In this document: positions 1 to 12,600 of the stretch, piece after piece | Position numbering within the stretch: the stretch's first letter is position 1 | How the letters are laid out: each line of letters begins with the position of its first letter | NCBI RefSeq assembly: GCF_019175365.1 | Contig: NZ_CP059572.1 | Location: 8,122,001 to 8,186,000 of the forward strand | From: Actinomadura graeca | GTDB taxonomy: Bacteria > Actinomycetota > Actinomycetes > Streptosporangiales > Streptosporangiaceae | Direction: 5' to 3' | Length of the DNA: 64,000 nucleotides | Notes under the pieces: generated by a model | Seen by the model: only the letters and a program-made list of their open reading frames with translations | Database searches by the model: none | Told to the model about the DNA's origin: nothing | Program-made: the position numbers and the translations under genes

Positions 1-1517
1 GGCGCGGTGTCACCGACCTCGACCTGGTCAGGGTGGCGCCGCTGTCGGCCGGTGACTACGGGATCGAGGGCGAGAGCGGACGCCGGATGCTGCGCGCGCT
101 CATGTTCCTCCAGAACCGTCCCGACGACCATTGCTGGGCCCACCCGATCGACGGTGTCGTGGCCTACGTGGACGTCATCGCCCGCAAGGTGACCGAGTTC
201 CACGACCACGAGGACCTGCCCATCCCCGCGGAGGAAGGCAACTTCGACCGTCCGGCGAGCCTGCGCGACACGCAGAAGCCCATCGAGATCACCCAGCCGG
301 AGGGCGCGTCGTTCACCGTCACCGACGACGTCGTGGAGTGGGAGAACTGGCGTTTCCGGATCGGCTTCGACGCCCGCGAGGGCCTGACGCTGCACCAGCT
401 CTCGTTCGCCGGCCGGCCGCTCGTCTACCGGGCCTCGATCGCGGAGATGGTCGTGGCGTACGGCGATCCCAGCCCGACGCGCTTCTGGCAGAACTACTTC
501 GACGCCGGCGAGTACCTGCTCGGCCAGTCCACCAACTCCCTCAGCCTCGGCTGCGACTGCCTCGGCGAGATCCACTACTTCGACGCCGTCCTGGCCGACG
601 GGGACGGCCGGCCGAAGGTGATCGAGAACGCCATCTGCCTGCACGAGGAGGATCACGGCATCCTCTGGAAGCACACCGACATCTTCACCGGCTCGGAGGA
701 GGTGCGCCGCCAGCGGCGCCTGGTGATCTCCTTCTTCCTCACCGTCGGCAACTACGACTACGGCTTCTACTGGTACCTGTACCTCGACGGCGCCATCCAG
801 CTGGAGGTCAAGGCCACCGGCATCCTGTTCACCTCCGCGCACGTGGAGGGCGGCCGCCACGCCGCCCATGTCGCCCCCGGGCTGGCCGCGGCCTTCCACC
901 AGCACCTGTACTGCGCCAGGCTGGACATGACGGTCGACGGGACGGCCAACTCGATCGCCGAGCACGAGGTCGAGCGGGTCCCCATCGGGCCGGGCAACCG
1001 CTACGGCAACGCCTTCACCTACAAGGTCACGCCGCTGCGCACCGAGTCCGAGGCCGTCCGCGACGCCGACCCGGTGAGCGGACGGGCCTGGCACATCACC
1101 AACCCCGGCTCGCTGAACCGCCTGGGACGGCCGGTCGGCTACGTCCTGCTGCCGGACGCCCGCCCGCCGCTGCTGGCGGCCGAAGGCGCATCCATCCGCG
1201 GCCGCGCCGCCTTCGCCGGGCACCATCTGTGGGTCACCCAGTACGACCCTGACGAGCGCTTCCCGGCGGGGGAGTTCGTCAACCAGAGCCCGCCCGGCCA
1301 GGGGCTTCCCGCCTTCATCGCCGGCGACCGTCCTCTGGAGGAACAGGATCTGGTCGTCTGGCACGCCTTCGGCGCCACCCACTTCCCCCGCCCCGAGGAC
1401 TGGCCGGTCATGCCGGTCGACACCTGCGGCTTCATCCTCAAGCCCGTGGGCTTCTTCGACACCAACCCCACGCTCGACGTCCCTGCCTCGGGCACCGAAG
1501 CCTGCCACGCCGACTGA
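1..1517 (+). CDS. Copper amine oxidase (primary-amine oxidase), 5' end outside the window
   Basis: Copper/topaquinone amine oxidase, which oxidises primary amines to aldehydes with release of ammonia and H2O2. The reading frame is open to the left edge (first full codon at base 3), so the N-terminal domains are missing; a GTG at 33 is internal. Visible family marks are the catalytic-Asp segment [11 protein letters not shown], the cofactor motif VGNYDYG (the Tyr encoded at 753-755 is the topaquinone precursor), the copper ligands HQH, and the third His in [10 protein letters not shown] near the C-terminus. The order and spacing match the Arthrobacter phenylethylamine/histamine oxidase type closely. 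Nothing suggests truncation at the C-terminus. No obvious link to the downstream genes; 445 bp separates it from the next start. Family assignment is secure, substrate unknown. Confidence 0.97.
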   Translation, partial: RGVTDLDLVRVAPLSAGDYGIEGESGRRMLRALMFLQNRPDDHCWAHPIDGVVAYVDVIARKVTEFHDHEDLPIPAEEGNFDRPASLRDTQKPIEITQPEGASFTVTDDVVEWENWRFRIGFDAREGLTLHQLSFAGRPLVYRASIAEMVVAYGDPSPTRFWQNYFDAGEYLLGQSTNSLSLGCDCLGEIHYFDAVLADGDGRPKVIENAICLHEEDHGILWKHTDIFTGSEEVRRQRRLVISFFLTVGNYDYGFYWYLYLDGAIQLEVKATGILFTSAHVEGGRHAAHVAPGLAAAFHQHLYCARLDMTVDGTANSIAEHEVERVPIGPGNRYGNAFTYKVTPLRTESEAVRDADPVSGRAWHITNPGSLNRLGRPVGYVLLPDARPPLLAAEGASIRGRAAFAGHHLWVTQYDPDERFPAGEFVNQSPPGQGLPAFIAGDRPLEEQDLVVWHAFGATHFPRPEDWPVMPVDTCGFILKPVGFFDTNPTLDVPASGTEACHAD

Positions 1518-1961
1518 AACGAAAAGGGGCCGAGTGCACCGGCGGCATCCCTGCCTTCATTCGGTATAAACGGCTTAAAACGGGACGAGGCGGAGCGATA
1601 CCCCGGCGGGCCGATTGTTCTCAGGGCCGTCCGGTGGCGGTCCTGGTGTGCCCCTTTCTCGATTCACTGTGGAGACCGGATGTGATGGGGGTTACCCCGA
1701 GTTCTACAAGACTTGGAGCCGACACAATCAGCTGTCGGGCGGGTGATGGTCGCAATCCGTCAGTGAAACCGTGGCGACCGGATCGGGCCGGACAGTTGTG
1801 GAGGTGTGCCCCTCGTGAGAAAGTTGAGCCCTCGCTCGTCCCGCCCTCATCGTTCCGTGGTGCGATAGTCGTTCCCAGCCGATAACCCGCCTGCCGTTTT
1901 CCCATGCGATCGGGATGCTGAATTCTGTTGTGCGGTCGCTTCTAGTTTCGGGGGCCATCCG
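1518..1961. other. Intergenic region before the PLD/giant-protein unit
   Basis: No convincing gene on either strand. It holds an 11-bp direct repeat GGTGTGCCCCT at 1645-1655 and 1803-1813, and a small GGGG/CCCC hairpin at 1687-1698. This region should contain the promoter for the downstream three-gene unit, but I cannot pick -35/-10 boxes with confidence. Confidence 0.5.
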
Positions 1962-3602
1962 GTGGCTGACATCGATGCTCTGAGAAAGAAGTACTTCGTT
2001 CAGCCCGACGATACGGATCCCCCTTCGGAGCCGTTGCCGGCCACGTTCAGCGGCTGCCGGGTCACCCCGCTGATCGACGGCGTCGGCTATTTCAGCGACC
2101 TCGCCACGCAGATCGCGGCCCTGGGCAACGGGACTCCGAGCGAGAACGGCGGCCAGTTCCTCTACATCGCCGGCTGGTGGCTTCATCTGATGGGCGGCGA
2201 GGTCAATCCCGCGCCCGGCTCCCAGGGAGCCTCGACCGGGCCTTCGGTCGGGCTGGGGCAGCCGTTCTCACTCGATGGCCCCGGAGCCCCGAACCACCTG
2301 ATCGACCTGCTCAAGGCCAAGGCGGCCGCCGGAGTCGACGTCCGTGTCCTGGGCTGGATCTCGTTCTCCATCATGAGCGACTACTTCATCCTGAGCCCGG
2401 CGATCCAGTCGGGGGCCGTCGACATCCGCAATGTCAACGTGGGCACCCTGGCGTCCATCCGCGAGCTGCGCAAGGAACCCGCCCTCGCCGAGAAGGCGTG
2501 CCTGAACATCATCGCCCACTCGGCCGGCGCGTCCCATACCAAGATGGTGCTCGTCGGCAACGGCAGCAGCGTCATCGGCTATACCGGCGGGCTCGACCTG
2601 GTGGGCGACCGCCACGGCAGCCAGCCGCACCCTCGCCTGCAATGGCACGACGTCCAAGCGAAGGTCGAGGGCCCGGCGGTGCAGGCCATGTACGACCTTT
2701 ATCGCGGAATGTGGAACGAGGTCAAGGCACGCGAGCCCGAACCCTTCCGCTATGACGACGCCAAGGTCTATAGCCACACGCCCACCACACCCCTCGTGCC
2801 GGCGCGCGTCCTGCCGGCCACGCCCGTGGGCAAGCATCACGTCCAGTCGCTGCGCACCATTCCTCGTTTCAACTACACGACGTTCAATCTCCTGCCGGAG
2901 AACAAGAAGATCTCCTTCGCCCCGGACGGCCTGTTCGAGGTGCGCTCCGCCTGGTTCAACGCCATCCTCGCCGCCGAGCGCTATGTCTATATCGAGGACC
3001 AGGGCTTCTGGAGCCTGGACGTCATGATCTGGCTGAGGGCCGCCCTCAAGGCCCGCGACGATCTCAAGGTGATCCTGTTCACCGGGATCGCCGACCCGAA
3101 CGACTCGCACTACCCTCCGTACGCGAAGGTCTCGCTCTGGAACGGCCTGCTCCACGATCTGAACGACCAGCAGCGCAACCGGGTGCGCATGTTCAGCCGC
3201 AACGTGGTCGTCCACACCAAGAGCACGATCGTCGACGACCACTGGGTGATCATCGGCTCGGCGAACGCCTTCCAGCGCAGTCTCTACAGCGATATCGAGC
3301 ACTCGGTCGGCATCCTCGACGAGGACGACGTGCTGGCACGGCAGTACCGGGTGCGGCTCTGGAGCGATCATCTCGGCCTGCAGACCCCGGCCGACCAGCA
3401 GAAGATCGCCGACATCGACAAGGCGCTCAACGTCTGGAACAGCGCCTGGGGCACGCCGGGCAGCGGGGTCGGCGTGCCGTCCACCATCACCACCGTCGTG
3501 CTCCCCACCGCGGAAACGGTGCTCAGCGCCCGTGACAAGGAACGCCGCGACCGCTACGTCGACGTCGACTCGCGCCAGCCGTGGGGGGGTTGCCTGCCGT
3601 GA
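1962..3602 (+). CDS. Phospholipase-D-like (HKD) protein
   Basis: 546-residue member of the phospholipase D superfamily. There are two HKD-type half-sites. The second is canonical (H418, K420, D425 in VHTKSTIVDD, followed by a GSAN motif), as expected for a phosphatidyl-intermediate active site. The first has H192 and K194 (SHTKMVLVG) but Gly where Asp is expected. Superfamily members include phospholipases, phosphatidyltransferases and nucleases, so the substrate cannot be read from the motif. No signal peptide or transmembrane segment is visible, suggesting a cytosolic or non-classically exported protein. GTG start at 1962 behind a weak G-rich Shine-Dalgarno; no better in-frame start nearby. 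The stop overlaps the likely GTG start of the giant gene by 4 bp, so translation of the two is probably coupled. Confidence 0.85.
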   Translation: MADIDALRKKYFVQPDDTDPPSEPLPATFSGCRVTPLIDGVGYFSDLATQIAALGNGTPSENGGQFLYIAGWWLHLMGGEVNPAPGSQGASTGPSVGLGQPFSLDGPGAPNHLIDLLKAKAAAGVDVRVLGWISFSIMSDYFILSPAIQSGAVDIRNVNVGTLASIRELRKEPALAEKACLNIIAHSAGASHTKMVLVGNGSSVIGYTGGLDLVGDRHGSQPHPRLQWHDVQAKVEGPAVQAMYDLYRGMWNEVKAREPEPFRYDDAKVYSHTPTTPLVPARVLPATPVGKHHVQSLRTIPRFNYTTFNLLPENKKISFAPDGLFEVRSAWFNAILAAERYVYIEDQGFWSLDVMIWLRAALKARDDLKVILFTGIADPNDSHYPPYAKVSLWNGLLHDLNDQQRNRVRMFSRNVVVHTKSTIVDDHWVIIGSANAFQRSLYSDIEHSVGILDEDDVLARQYRVRLWSDHLGLQTPADQQKIADIDKALNVWNSAWGTPGSGVGVPSTITTVVLPTAETVLSARDKERRDRYVDVDSRQPWGGCLP

Positions 3603-6600
3603 GCAGCATGTTCGTCACCGTCAACGACTACCTCGGCGACAAGTGGCCGGACTTCCTGCCGAGGCCGCCCGACCCCGCCGTGCTCGACCATGTCTGGCTG
3701 GAGCCGCCGCAGATCACCGCCAAGCCCGACGACGTCAGCCTCACCACGCGCCTGCTCTTCGAGCGGGAACTCGTGCTGGGCCTGCCCGGCCTAGACGCGG
3801 TGAGCCTCGTGCTGGCCCCCGGCAGCGGCGATGGCGCGCCCGTCGGGCTGAGCCTCGGGATCGACATACTGCCGCAGACCGTCCTGCGCGTGACCGACAT
3901 GCCCGTCGCGCTGCGCTTCGGCCCGAAGCTGCTGCGTCCCATGCGCAAGGTGACCGGCGGCGGCGACGCCCGCTACGAGCCCGACCCCGGACGCCCGTTC
4001 GTCCAGCTCGACGTGCCGAAGCTCAGCGGGAGGGCCAGCCGGGACGGCATCACGTTCGACGCGCCGTTCACGGCCCAGCTCCCGTACCCCGTGATGATCG
4101 GCGACACCGGGCTGGTGGTCGACGGCGCCGCGGTCGGCTTCCACCGCGCGGGCGGCAAGGCGTGCCTGGTCCTGCAGTGGAAGGAGGGCGCCCTCAACCG
4201 GCTGCTCGGCGGGCTCGTCCCCAACCTGGGGGACCGCAGCCCGGCAGGCGAGCAGCAGGTCACCCTCCGCCTGATCATCGGCGGCGACGGCCCGGAAGAG
4301 CTGCGCCTCGACTGGCAGGCCGCCGCTCCCGGCGCCGCCTTCACCCTTCCCGGCCTCAGCGTGGGCGTGCCGGCCACCGGCCGCTTCTCGCTTCTGCTGC
4401 TGCGCCAGGGCGCGGGCCTCGGCCGTGCCGCCTTCGTCGTCACCCTGACCGGGGGCGACCCGGTGACGGCGGGCAGCACCTTCGCCTGGGGCCGCGACGG
4501 CGACCGCGAGCTGCACAACGACGAGCCACCCCAGCCGCCCGACAAGCCCCTCTTCAGCGTCACCCTCAAACCGGCGGACGGGCCGCGCAGCGTGGTGCTG
4601 CTCGACGTCGCCCTCGGCGAGCCGAAGCTGCCCGGCTTCTTCCGCCAGCTCACCACGCCGATCGCCCCGCTCGACCTCAACGACCCGGCCGCCCTCTGCA
4701 CGCCCGTGGTCTTCGACCCGGCAGACCTCCAGGAGGGCTGGAGCGCCCAGCTGAGCGTCAACATCGACGCGGGCGGCGGGGCGTTCACCCTGCCCTTCCT
4801 CAAGCAGGGCCAGGGCGGCGACGCCCAGTTCCTGCAGCTCTACACCCCCACACCGCTCACCGGGCTGCCGATCACCCTGCCCCAGGGCGAGGTCGGCTTC
4901 GACATCGGCGTGCGGCTGCGCGTCCTGAGCCTCGGTTTCGACCTGCTGTGCCGCCTGACCTTCGACCTCGGCACCTTCGCCCTCAAGGTCGACCATGACC
5001 GGGGGATCGAGCTGCGCTCCCCGGAGTCCGAGCGCGAGTTCCCCGACCTGTTCGGGCTGCGCTGGCGGTTCAAGGGCAAGGACCTGGGCGACAAGACCTT
5101 CCACTACTTCACCATCGCCACCAAGGACTACCACTACCAGATCCAGCAGCCCCAAGGGGCCGCGCTGGAACTGGACTTCACGCGGGCCAGCGAGGAGCCG
5201 ATCACCTTCAGCGTGCGGGACTTCGCCCTCACGCCCAAGGGCGTCACCCTCGCCGCCACCGTCACCGACCGGCCGGCCCGCCTCAACGGCCTGCGCACGC
5301 GCTTCCGCTTCACCGACAGCGGCTTCGTGATACGCGAGAACCGCATCGCCGACTTCACCATCGCCGGCTCGGGCCCGCTGCCACCCGACCTCGTGGGCGA
5401 CGCCACGGCCGACATCGCCCTGCAGTTCGCCCAGCGTGACGGCGGCAACCTGACCCTCGTGCAGGGCGCCGCGAACCTGCGCGGCGTCAAGCTGCTCGAC
5501 TGCAAGGGCACGCGCTTCCAGTTCTCCGTCGACGCCCTGGGCCTGCGCTTCGTCGACGACGGCGCCTTCCACCTCTACTTCACCGTCACCGGCTCCGCCC
5601 AGTTCGTCCCGGCCCCCGGCGACGATCCCGACGGCCCGCTGGCGCTGCTCGGCAAGACCCGCATCGACCTCGTCCAATGCCCGCTCACCGGTGACGCCCG
5701 GGTGATCGGCAAGCACGTGAAGTTCCTGATCGAGCTGCCCAAGCCCACGTCGTTCGGCTTCCTCGGCTGCTTCGAGATGGAACTGCGCGCGATCGGCTTC
5801 GTGCCGCAGTGCGAGTTCTTCGGCGGCGACGGGGCCATGCTGGTGACCGGCCAGCTGAAGTTCGCCCAGGGCCCCGGCGACACGCCGGACTCGCGGCCCG
5901 ACTACCACGAGCTGTTCATCGGCCTGCCGCTGCCGGGCGAGTTCGTGCCGCGCATCCACTTCACGCGCCTGGCGGTGAACCTGGCCATCGGCGCCGCCTT
6001 CCGGCTCAACGGCGTCGTCGACTTCGTCGACGAGCCCGACCAGACCGGGCTGGTCGGCGAGGGCCTCGTCCAGATCCAGGGCCTGCCCGCCATCGCGGCC
6101 AGCTTCGGCTTCCTGCGCGTGCGCCGCGGCGCCGGCTTGCCATGGCTGCGCGCCTGGTTCCTCTACCTGGAGATCCGCCAGGTCAGCTTCATGATCCCGG
6201 TCATCCAGATCTACCTGCGCGAGATCGGCATGGGCTTCGGCTACCGCTTCACCATCGCCGCCATCAAGGCCGCCGACGCCGAGAACGACGTCCGGAAGCT
6301 GCTCAAGACCCTGGAGGGCCTCTCGCGCACGCAGGGGGACCTGTCCAAACGCGACCGCTGGGCGGTGGACCTGGAGGAGGCCGGCCAGGACCCGCGCTGG
6401 ACGATCGTGCTGCGGGCGATGATCTCGCAGACGTCGGCGTCGGCCTCGCCCCTGCGCTACGAGGCGTTCGCCGAGGCCGATCTCGCGTGCGTCTTCCTCG
6501 TCGACGCGATCATCGCCTTCCGCAGCGACCTGACCTTCTTCATGTCGGTGCGCGGCTGGTTCAACACCAACTACGCCGACTACGTCGGCAACCGGGACGG

Positions 6601-9600
6601 TGCCCGCGAGAACCCCATCCTGAGCGGCTTCGTGCTGCTCTCACCGCGCCAGAAGCGCTTCCTGGCCCACATCTCCAAGCCCGAGGGCGGCAAGCCGGGC
6701 GATCACCCGCCGCTGCCCGACTTCGTCCGCGACGCGATCGCCGACAGCCGTTTCTCGGCCACGCTGCTCATCGAGCCGGGCCTGTTCCACTACGAGCTGG
6801 GCTGGCCCAACATGCTCCGCTGGCACACCGAGCTCGGCCCGCTGGCCGTGGAGGTCGAAGGCGGGTTCATCTTCCGCGTCTCGACCACGGAAATGGTCCT
6901 CGGGACGAGCTTCCTGGCCCGCGGGAGACTCCAGCTGAGCGCCGGCGTGGACCTCGGGCTGGTCGGCATGCGCATCAGCGCCACCGCGCGGGTGGCCTTC
7001 GGAGCGCGCTACATCGGCGTGATCGACTTCCGGGACCCCACCGGCGAGTCGGCCGTCTACGGCGCGATCGGGCTGGAGGTGCAGGTCTCCTTCGCCATCG
7101 AGTTCTGGATCAAGATCCCGCTCGTCTTCACCACCATCAGGCTCTCCTTCCGCTTCAGCCTTGAGATCACGTTCAGTGCCGGCCTTGAGATCGGCGTCAA
7201 GGGGCTGAGCGTGCCCGGCGTCCGCGGCGTCGGCACCGTCGGCGTCTCCTGCTGCGGCCACAGCCTCCAGGCCACCGTCAGGGTGGCCTTCGAGGAGGAC
7301 AACGTCCAGGCCGCCCTCGACCGGACCAAGGAGTTCCTGTCCCTGGGGCTGGAGGCCACCGAGGTCGAGCCGGTGCCGGGCACCGAGGGCGCGCCGGCCG
7401 CCGCGCCGGCCTTCACGCGCCTGCAGTCCGCGCGCCGCCCGGCCCTGCCGCCGCGCGCCCTCGCGGCCGTGATCGGCGAGGCGCCGGCCCCGGCCGAAGC
7501 CGACGTGTTCCATGTGCCCGGCTACGTCATCTTCGTGTTGCGCGAGCCGCCGGGCTGGGACGGCGAGCACAAGATCTACTTCGTGCTGCTGCCGCAGGGT
7601 GAACGGCTGCACCGCGACGCGCAGGGACGGCTCGTCCTCGACGAGGAGGGCTTCCCGGTGGCGGAGCCCGAACCGGGCTTCCTGCCGCCGCCTCCCGCCG
7701 AGGGCACCGTCGTGGGGAAGGACTTCGCCCTGCGCGTGCCGAAGCCGGCGGACGGCGAGAACTACACGCTCCTGCACTACGAGCCCCTGGCCGGACAACG
7801 GTTCGTCGACGTGAGCAACGCGGTCGCCGCCGGTCAGCCGATCACCTGGGCGGTGAACTGGGCCGCGCGGCTCTACACCGACGGCTCCGCCGAGCGCCGC
7901 GTCGTGAACCAGGCCACGGGGGCACCGGGTGCCCCCGTGCCTCTGGAGAACGGCCTCAGCCTGGCGCAGCACCTCGCCAACGCCTTCAAGCAGCACTACG
8001 CCGGTGCGGGAGAAGGCGCGACCGCCCGCCCGGTCGGCGACCCCGGCGCGCTGCCCGGCTACCGTCCCCCGGTCAGCGACCCGCGGGTGCAGAACCCCTC
8101 CGACAGCTCCTTCGAGGCGGCCGTGCGCGGCGCCTACGAGCAGTTCAGCGGCTCGCCCTTCCTCAAGCGCGACCCGCAGGAGCTCTACGGGCAACTCCTG
8201 GAGTCGGCCTTCGACCCGCGCACGACGATCTACGCCGCCGACGGCGCCGCGCACGACGACGGCGATCCCGGCGCCGTCGGCCCGGTCCAGGCCGACCAGC
8301 AGGCCCACCAGCTCCGCGGTGTGATCATCCACGACATCATCTCGGACCTGCGCGCCTTCCACGCCGAGGGCGACCAGGCCAGGCGCGACACGCTGGTCGC
8401 CGGCTCGACGGCCTTCCAGATGGGGCTGGTGTTCGCGGTGCGGACCGCCGACAACCGCCGTCCCGCCTGGCTCGACCAGGTCGCGACCGGCCTGGACGCC
8501 CAGCCGGCGATCAGCCAGCGCGAGCGGCCCGAGGCGACCGGACCCGGCCCGGCGGCCGAAGGCGTGCGCGCCTTCAACGTCGCCCAGGCGCAGTTCAGCC
8601 TGTTCCCGCCCGAGTTCGAGCAGGTGCGCCAGTACAGTGACGCGAGCACGATCGCCCTGACCTGGGACCTGGGCTGGCGACGTCAGGCCATGCCGGGGAC
8701 GAGCCGGGCCCAGAACGACCCCGACCACCACCTGGCCCACTATCTCGTCCGCAGGCGCGCCCTCGACGGCGACGAGGCCGAGCACACCACCACGGTGAAA
8801 CCCGTCAAGGTGCTGCACCGCCACACGACCGACGTGGCCGGCGCCGAAGGGGCGGACCAGGCCACGCCGACCGACACCCTCTCGCTGCTCCAGCCGCGTT
8901 TCCAGGTGGTCGACCACTTCCCCGACACGGCGGACGACCGCGCCGCGCTCCCGCGCGAGGGGCGCGGCTACGTCTACACGATCACCCCCGTCGACTTCTC
9001 CGGCGGCTCCGGCCGCCCGCTCACCCTGATCGCGACGCGCTACCCGAACACCCCGCCCGCCGTACCGGTGGACGGCGACCTCACGGTGGCCTACAGCATC
9101 GCCCCGTCCGACCTCGATCCGGCGGGAAGCGCGGCGACCCCGGAGGTGATGCCACCGCGCCAGGTCTACGTCGAGTGGAGCGAGCCGGCCCGCCAGAACG
9201 GCCCCGCGGTGCCGATCCGCACCCACCGGCTGATCTTCCGCCGCGAGAGCACCGTGCCGATCGGCTCCTACGGGCTGGACAGCACGACCCAGCGCGGGCG
9301 CACCACCGGGCTGCCGACGTCGAACGCCCGGCCCCTGCCCGCCGACATCAAGATCGATCTCGATCACGTCTTCGGGCCGCCCGGCGCGCGCGCCGCAGTG
9401 GTCCCGGTCGCCACACTGCGCGAGCGGGGCGTGCTGCCCGACGGGGCCTGGCGTCCCGAGGCGTGGCGGGTCTACTTCCAGACCGTCTCCGACCGCGACG
9501 TGCCCTCGGCGCTGGCGCCGGTGCAGCTCAGGCTCGCCGCCGAAGCGGTGGCCGCGCCGCCCGCGTCCCCCGCGCCGGACGACCGCATCGAGCACTCGGG

Positions 9601-12600
9601 CAACCCGCGTGAGGAACGCCGCCCGGCCGAGCTGGAGTGGCTGCCGCGCCCGGCCGGCTTCGACGTGGTGAGGCCCGAGGACGAGCGGGCGGAGCCGGGC
9701 CTGGCCCACGCGCCGATGCCGCTCCAGGACATCACTCGATCCGACGCGGAGGCGGCGGGCCCGGACCCCTTCGTCTTCACCGGTGATATCGGGGCCATCG
9801 TCGGGTTCCGCCCGCATCCCCTGGGGATCCGGGCGATCCGCTTCCGCTGGAACCAGGGCCCGAGCGGTGACGCCGCCTACCCTCTGGAGCTGAACGCCGG
9901 CTACCGGTTGTACGAGCTGGACATCGACGCGGCCACCACCGACACCTTCGCCAGCGCCACGCGGCTCGCCGAGGAGCTGCGGCTCCTGCAAGAGGTCCAG
10001 ATGCTCCCGGCCGACGACCTGCCGCTCGTGCCAGGCGACACACTGAACACCAGCCAGTGGGAGGCCTGGTACCCCGGCGCCGTCCAGCGCCGCCGCCGGC
10101 CCGATCCCTCCGCCCAGGGCGTCCAGGACGAGCGCGGCCCCTGGTACTCCTGGCAGGACTCCTATCTGGAGTGGCCGACGTGGGAAGGCGTCACCCGGCC
10201 GGGCGGGAAGCGTGAGACCGCGCTGCATCCGCTGCTCGAACGGCTGGTGGAGCGGCTGCGCGCGATGCGCCCCGGCAGCGTCACCGACCCGCAAGGCCGG
10301 ATATCGGACGGCTACGCCGCCGCACTGCAGGTCAGCCCGCCCACGCTGCCCAACGACCTGGCCGACTTCCTGGCCAGCTGCCCGCCTGGCGCGGACCGGT
10401 ACGGCTGGGGTGTGCTCCAGCGCCTCGGCTTGGCGGTGACCTTCAGCCTCCACGACCCCATCTCGGGCGCCGTGCGCGGCCCGAAGCTGCTGGAACTGCT
10501 CCAGGGGCTCTTCGCGCAGCTCGGAAGCGGCGAGGTCATCGCCGACCCCGAAGCCGACCCCGACACCGCGGCCTTCGCCGCCGTCCGCCGTCACCTCCAT
10601 GTGGAACTGCTCTTCCAGCCGGGACGCAGCATCCAGCTCGGCGAGCGGCCTGCGGCGGGCGACGATCTTCTCGCCCTCGTCCAGATCAGCCTGCGGCCCA
10701 CCGTCCGGCAGCGGCTGCGCTACCGCGCCGTCACCATCAGCGGGCGCTCGAACACCGACGTCGAGGTGCGCTTCACGCTCACCGCGCCGTGCAGCCTGGT
10801 CGGCCGGCCCGACGGCGGGACCGGCCAGGTGGAGCTCGAACCGCAGCCGTCCCCGCTCACCCGCACGATCAGGCTGCCGCTCAACGGCGAGGCCGCCCTG
10901 CTCCTGCGCGGTGCGGCGCTCCCCGCGACGATCGAGGTACGGCCGTCGGCCAAGCTGAGCGCGGAACCGAAACCCTTCGACCCGGCGGTCGCGCCCCTGC
11001 TGGACTACGACCCGGCCCGCAAGCTGCTCCGCGCCCGCACCATGCTCAGCGCCGACCAGATCAAGCTTCTGCGTCCCTCCCTTGCCCCGGCCGACCTCCA
11101 GGCCGTGGAGAGCCTCGCCGGGACGGTGCGGAGCGAGGAGTTCGGCCCGACCGACGAGCGCGCCAACCACTTCACCGTCGCGACCGGCGCGCTGGCCAAG
11201 GTGTTCGCCACCGCGGACGACGACGTGCCCGAGCACGTCCAATGGCTGCGGCTCAAGTACTACCTGGAGACGCTGAACAGCAACGACCCCAAGGTGCCGG
11301 ACACCGGCAAGGTCAGCCTCCCCACCGGCGAGGCCGAGATCGCCAAGGTGCTGCCCGACGTGCTGGCCTGGACGGCGCGCTTCTTCGACGCCGGCGGCGC
11401 GGTGTATGCGGGGCAGGGCGGGATGGCCGCGACCGGCGCCGGGCCTTGGGCGGCCACGGCCTACCCCCGCGCGGGATCGCCCGCGCCGGCCACGCCCGAC
11501 GCCGGCGGACGCCTGACCTACACCCAGCTGCTTGAGGACCGCTGGGCCCATACGCTGCGCTACTACTTCCAGCCCTACGGCCGCTATGACCTGCTCTGGC
11601 AGAGCCTTCGCCGATCGCCCACGCTCTTCCCCGGCCGCGCCGCCGCCGAGATCGACGTCCCGGCCGTCAAGGTGGACCCCGCCGCGGGCGGGCTCGACGT
11701 GGTGATCGAGCGCACGCAGGCCGTCGACGCCCCGCTCATACTCGGCTCGCGCCGGCTCGATGAGCCGGCCACCCCGGCCCGCCCGCCGGCGCCCGGCGCG
11801 ATCTGGGAGGTGATCGTCGCCCAGCACCATGAGCAGACCCTGGCCGAGCACAACCAGACCCTCGTCCGCCGGCTCGCCTTCCGCCAGATCGCCTTCAGCC
11901 TGCTGCGCCGGTTCGGCTACACGAGCTGGTACCACTGGGTGCGCGGCTTCGCCCATGACAACCAGCGTGAGCTGCCCGTGCGCCTTGTCGAGGACGAATA
12001 CCCGGACATCCCGGACCACCTGCCGGACCGGCCGGACCATCTCGTCCTCGACGGCGCGGCCGACCAGGACGAGCTGCGCGGCCTCGACCTCCCCGAACGC
12101 GTCGGCGACTTCTCGCAGGGCGTCCTCGCCCTGCAGTGGCGGGCCCTGCCGTTCTACTACGACCATCGCCTGCTGGTGATCGCCCAGACCGACGGCACCG
12201 TCTCGAAGATCAACAGTGTCACCCAGCGCGACCTGACGTACCGCTCGCCCCTGCCCAGCGCCACCGTGAGCGGCGCGGACATCGTGTGGCACCGGCTGCC
12301 GCCCTTCCCCGACGCGATACCCGGCGACGCCCCGCTCCAGCCCGACACCCGTGTGCGCAGCATCGCCATCCCGCTGCGCCGGTTCTGGGACAGCCTTTCC
12401 GACGAGGCCCAGCAGCGCTGGCCCGCCGAGCAGCCCGACCCGGTGACCGGCGGGGCGACGGCGCGCAAGCCCGGCGCTCTGCCCGACCCCGAGGTCGTCT
12501 ACCAGATCGTCGAGCTGTTCAGCGGCAACATCGAGGTGCAGGCCGAGTGCTTCTACGACCCCGTCGCCAAGAGGTTCGCCCACCGTCAGCTCGGCGAGCG

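Noticed and set aside
2268..3371. Minus-strand frame across the PLD gene
   Set aside because: Val/Asp/Arg-biased shadow of the PLD gene, which has HKD motifs on the plus strand.
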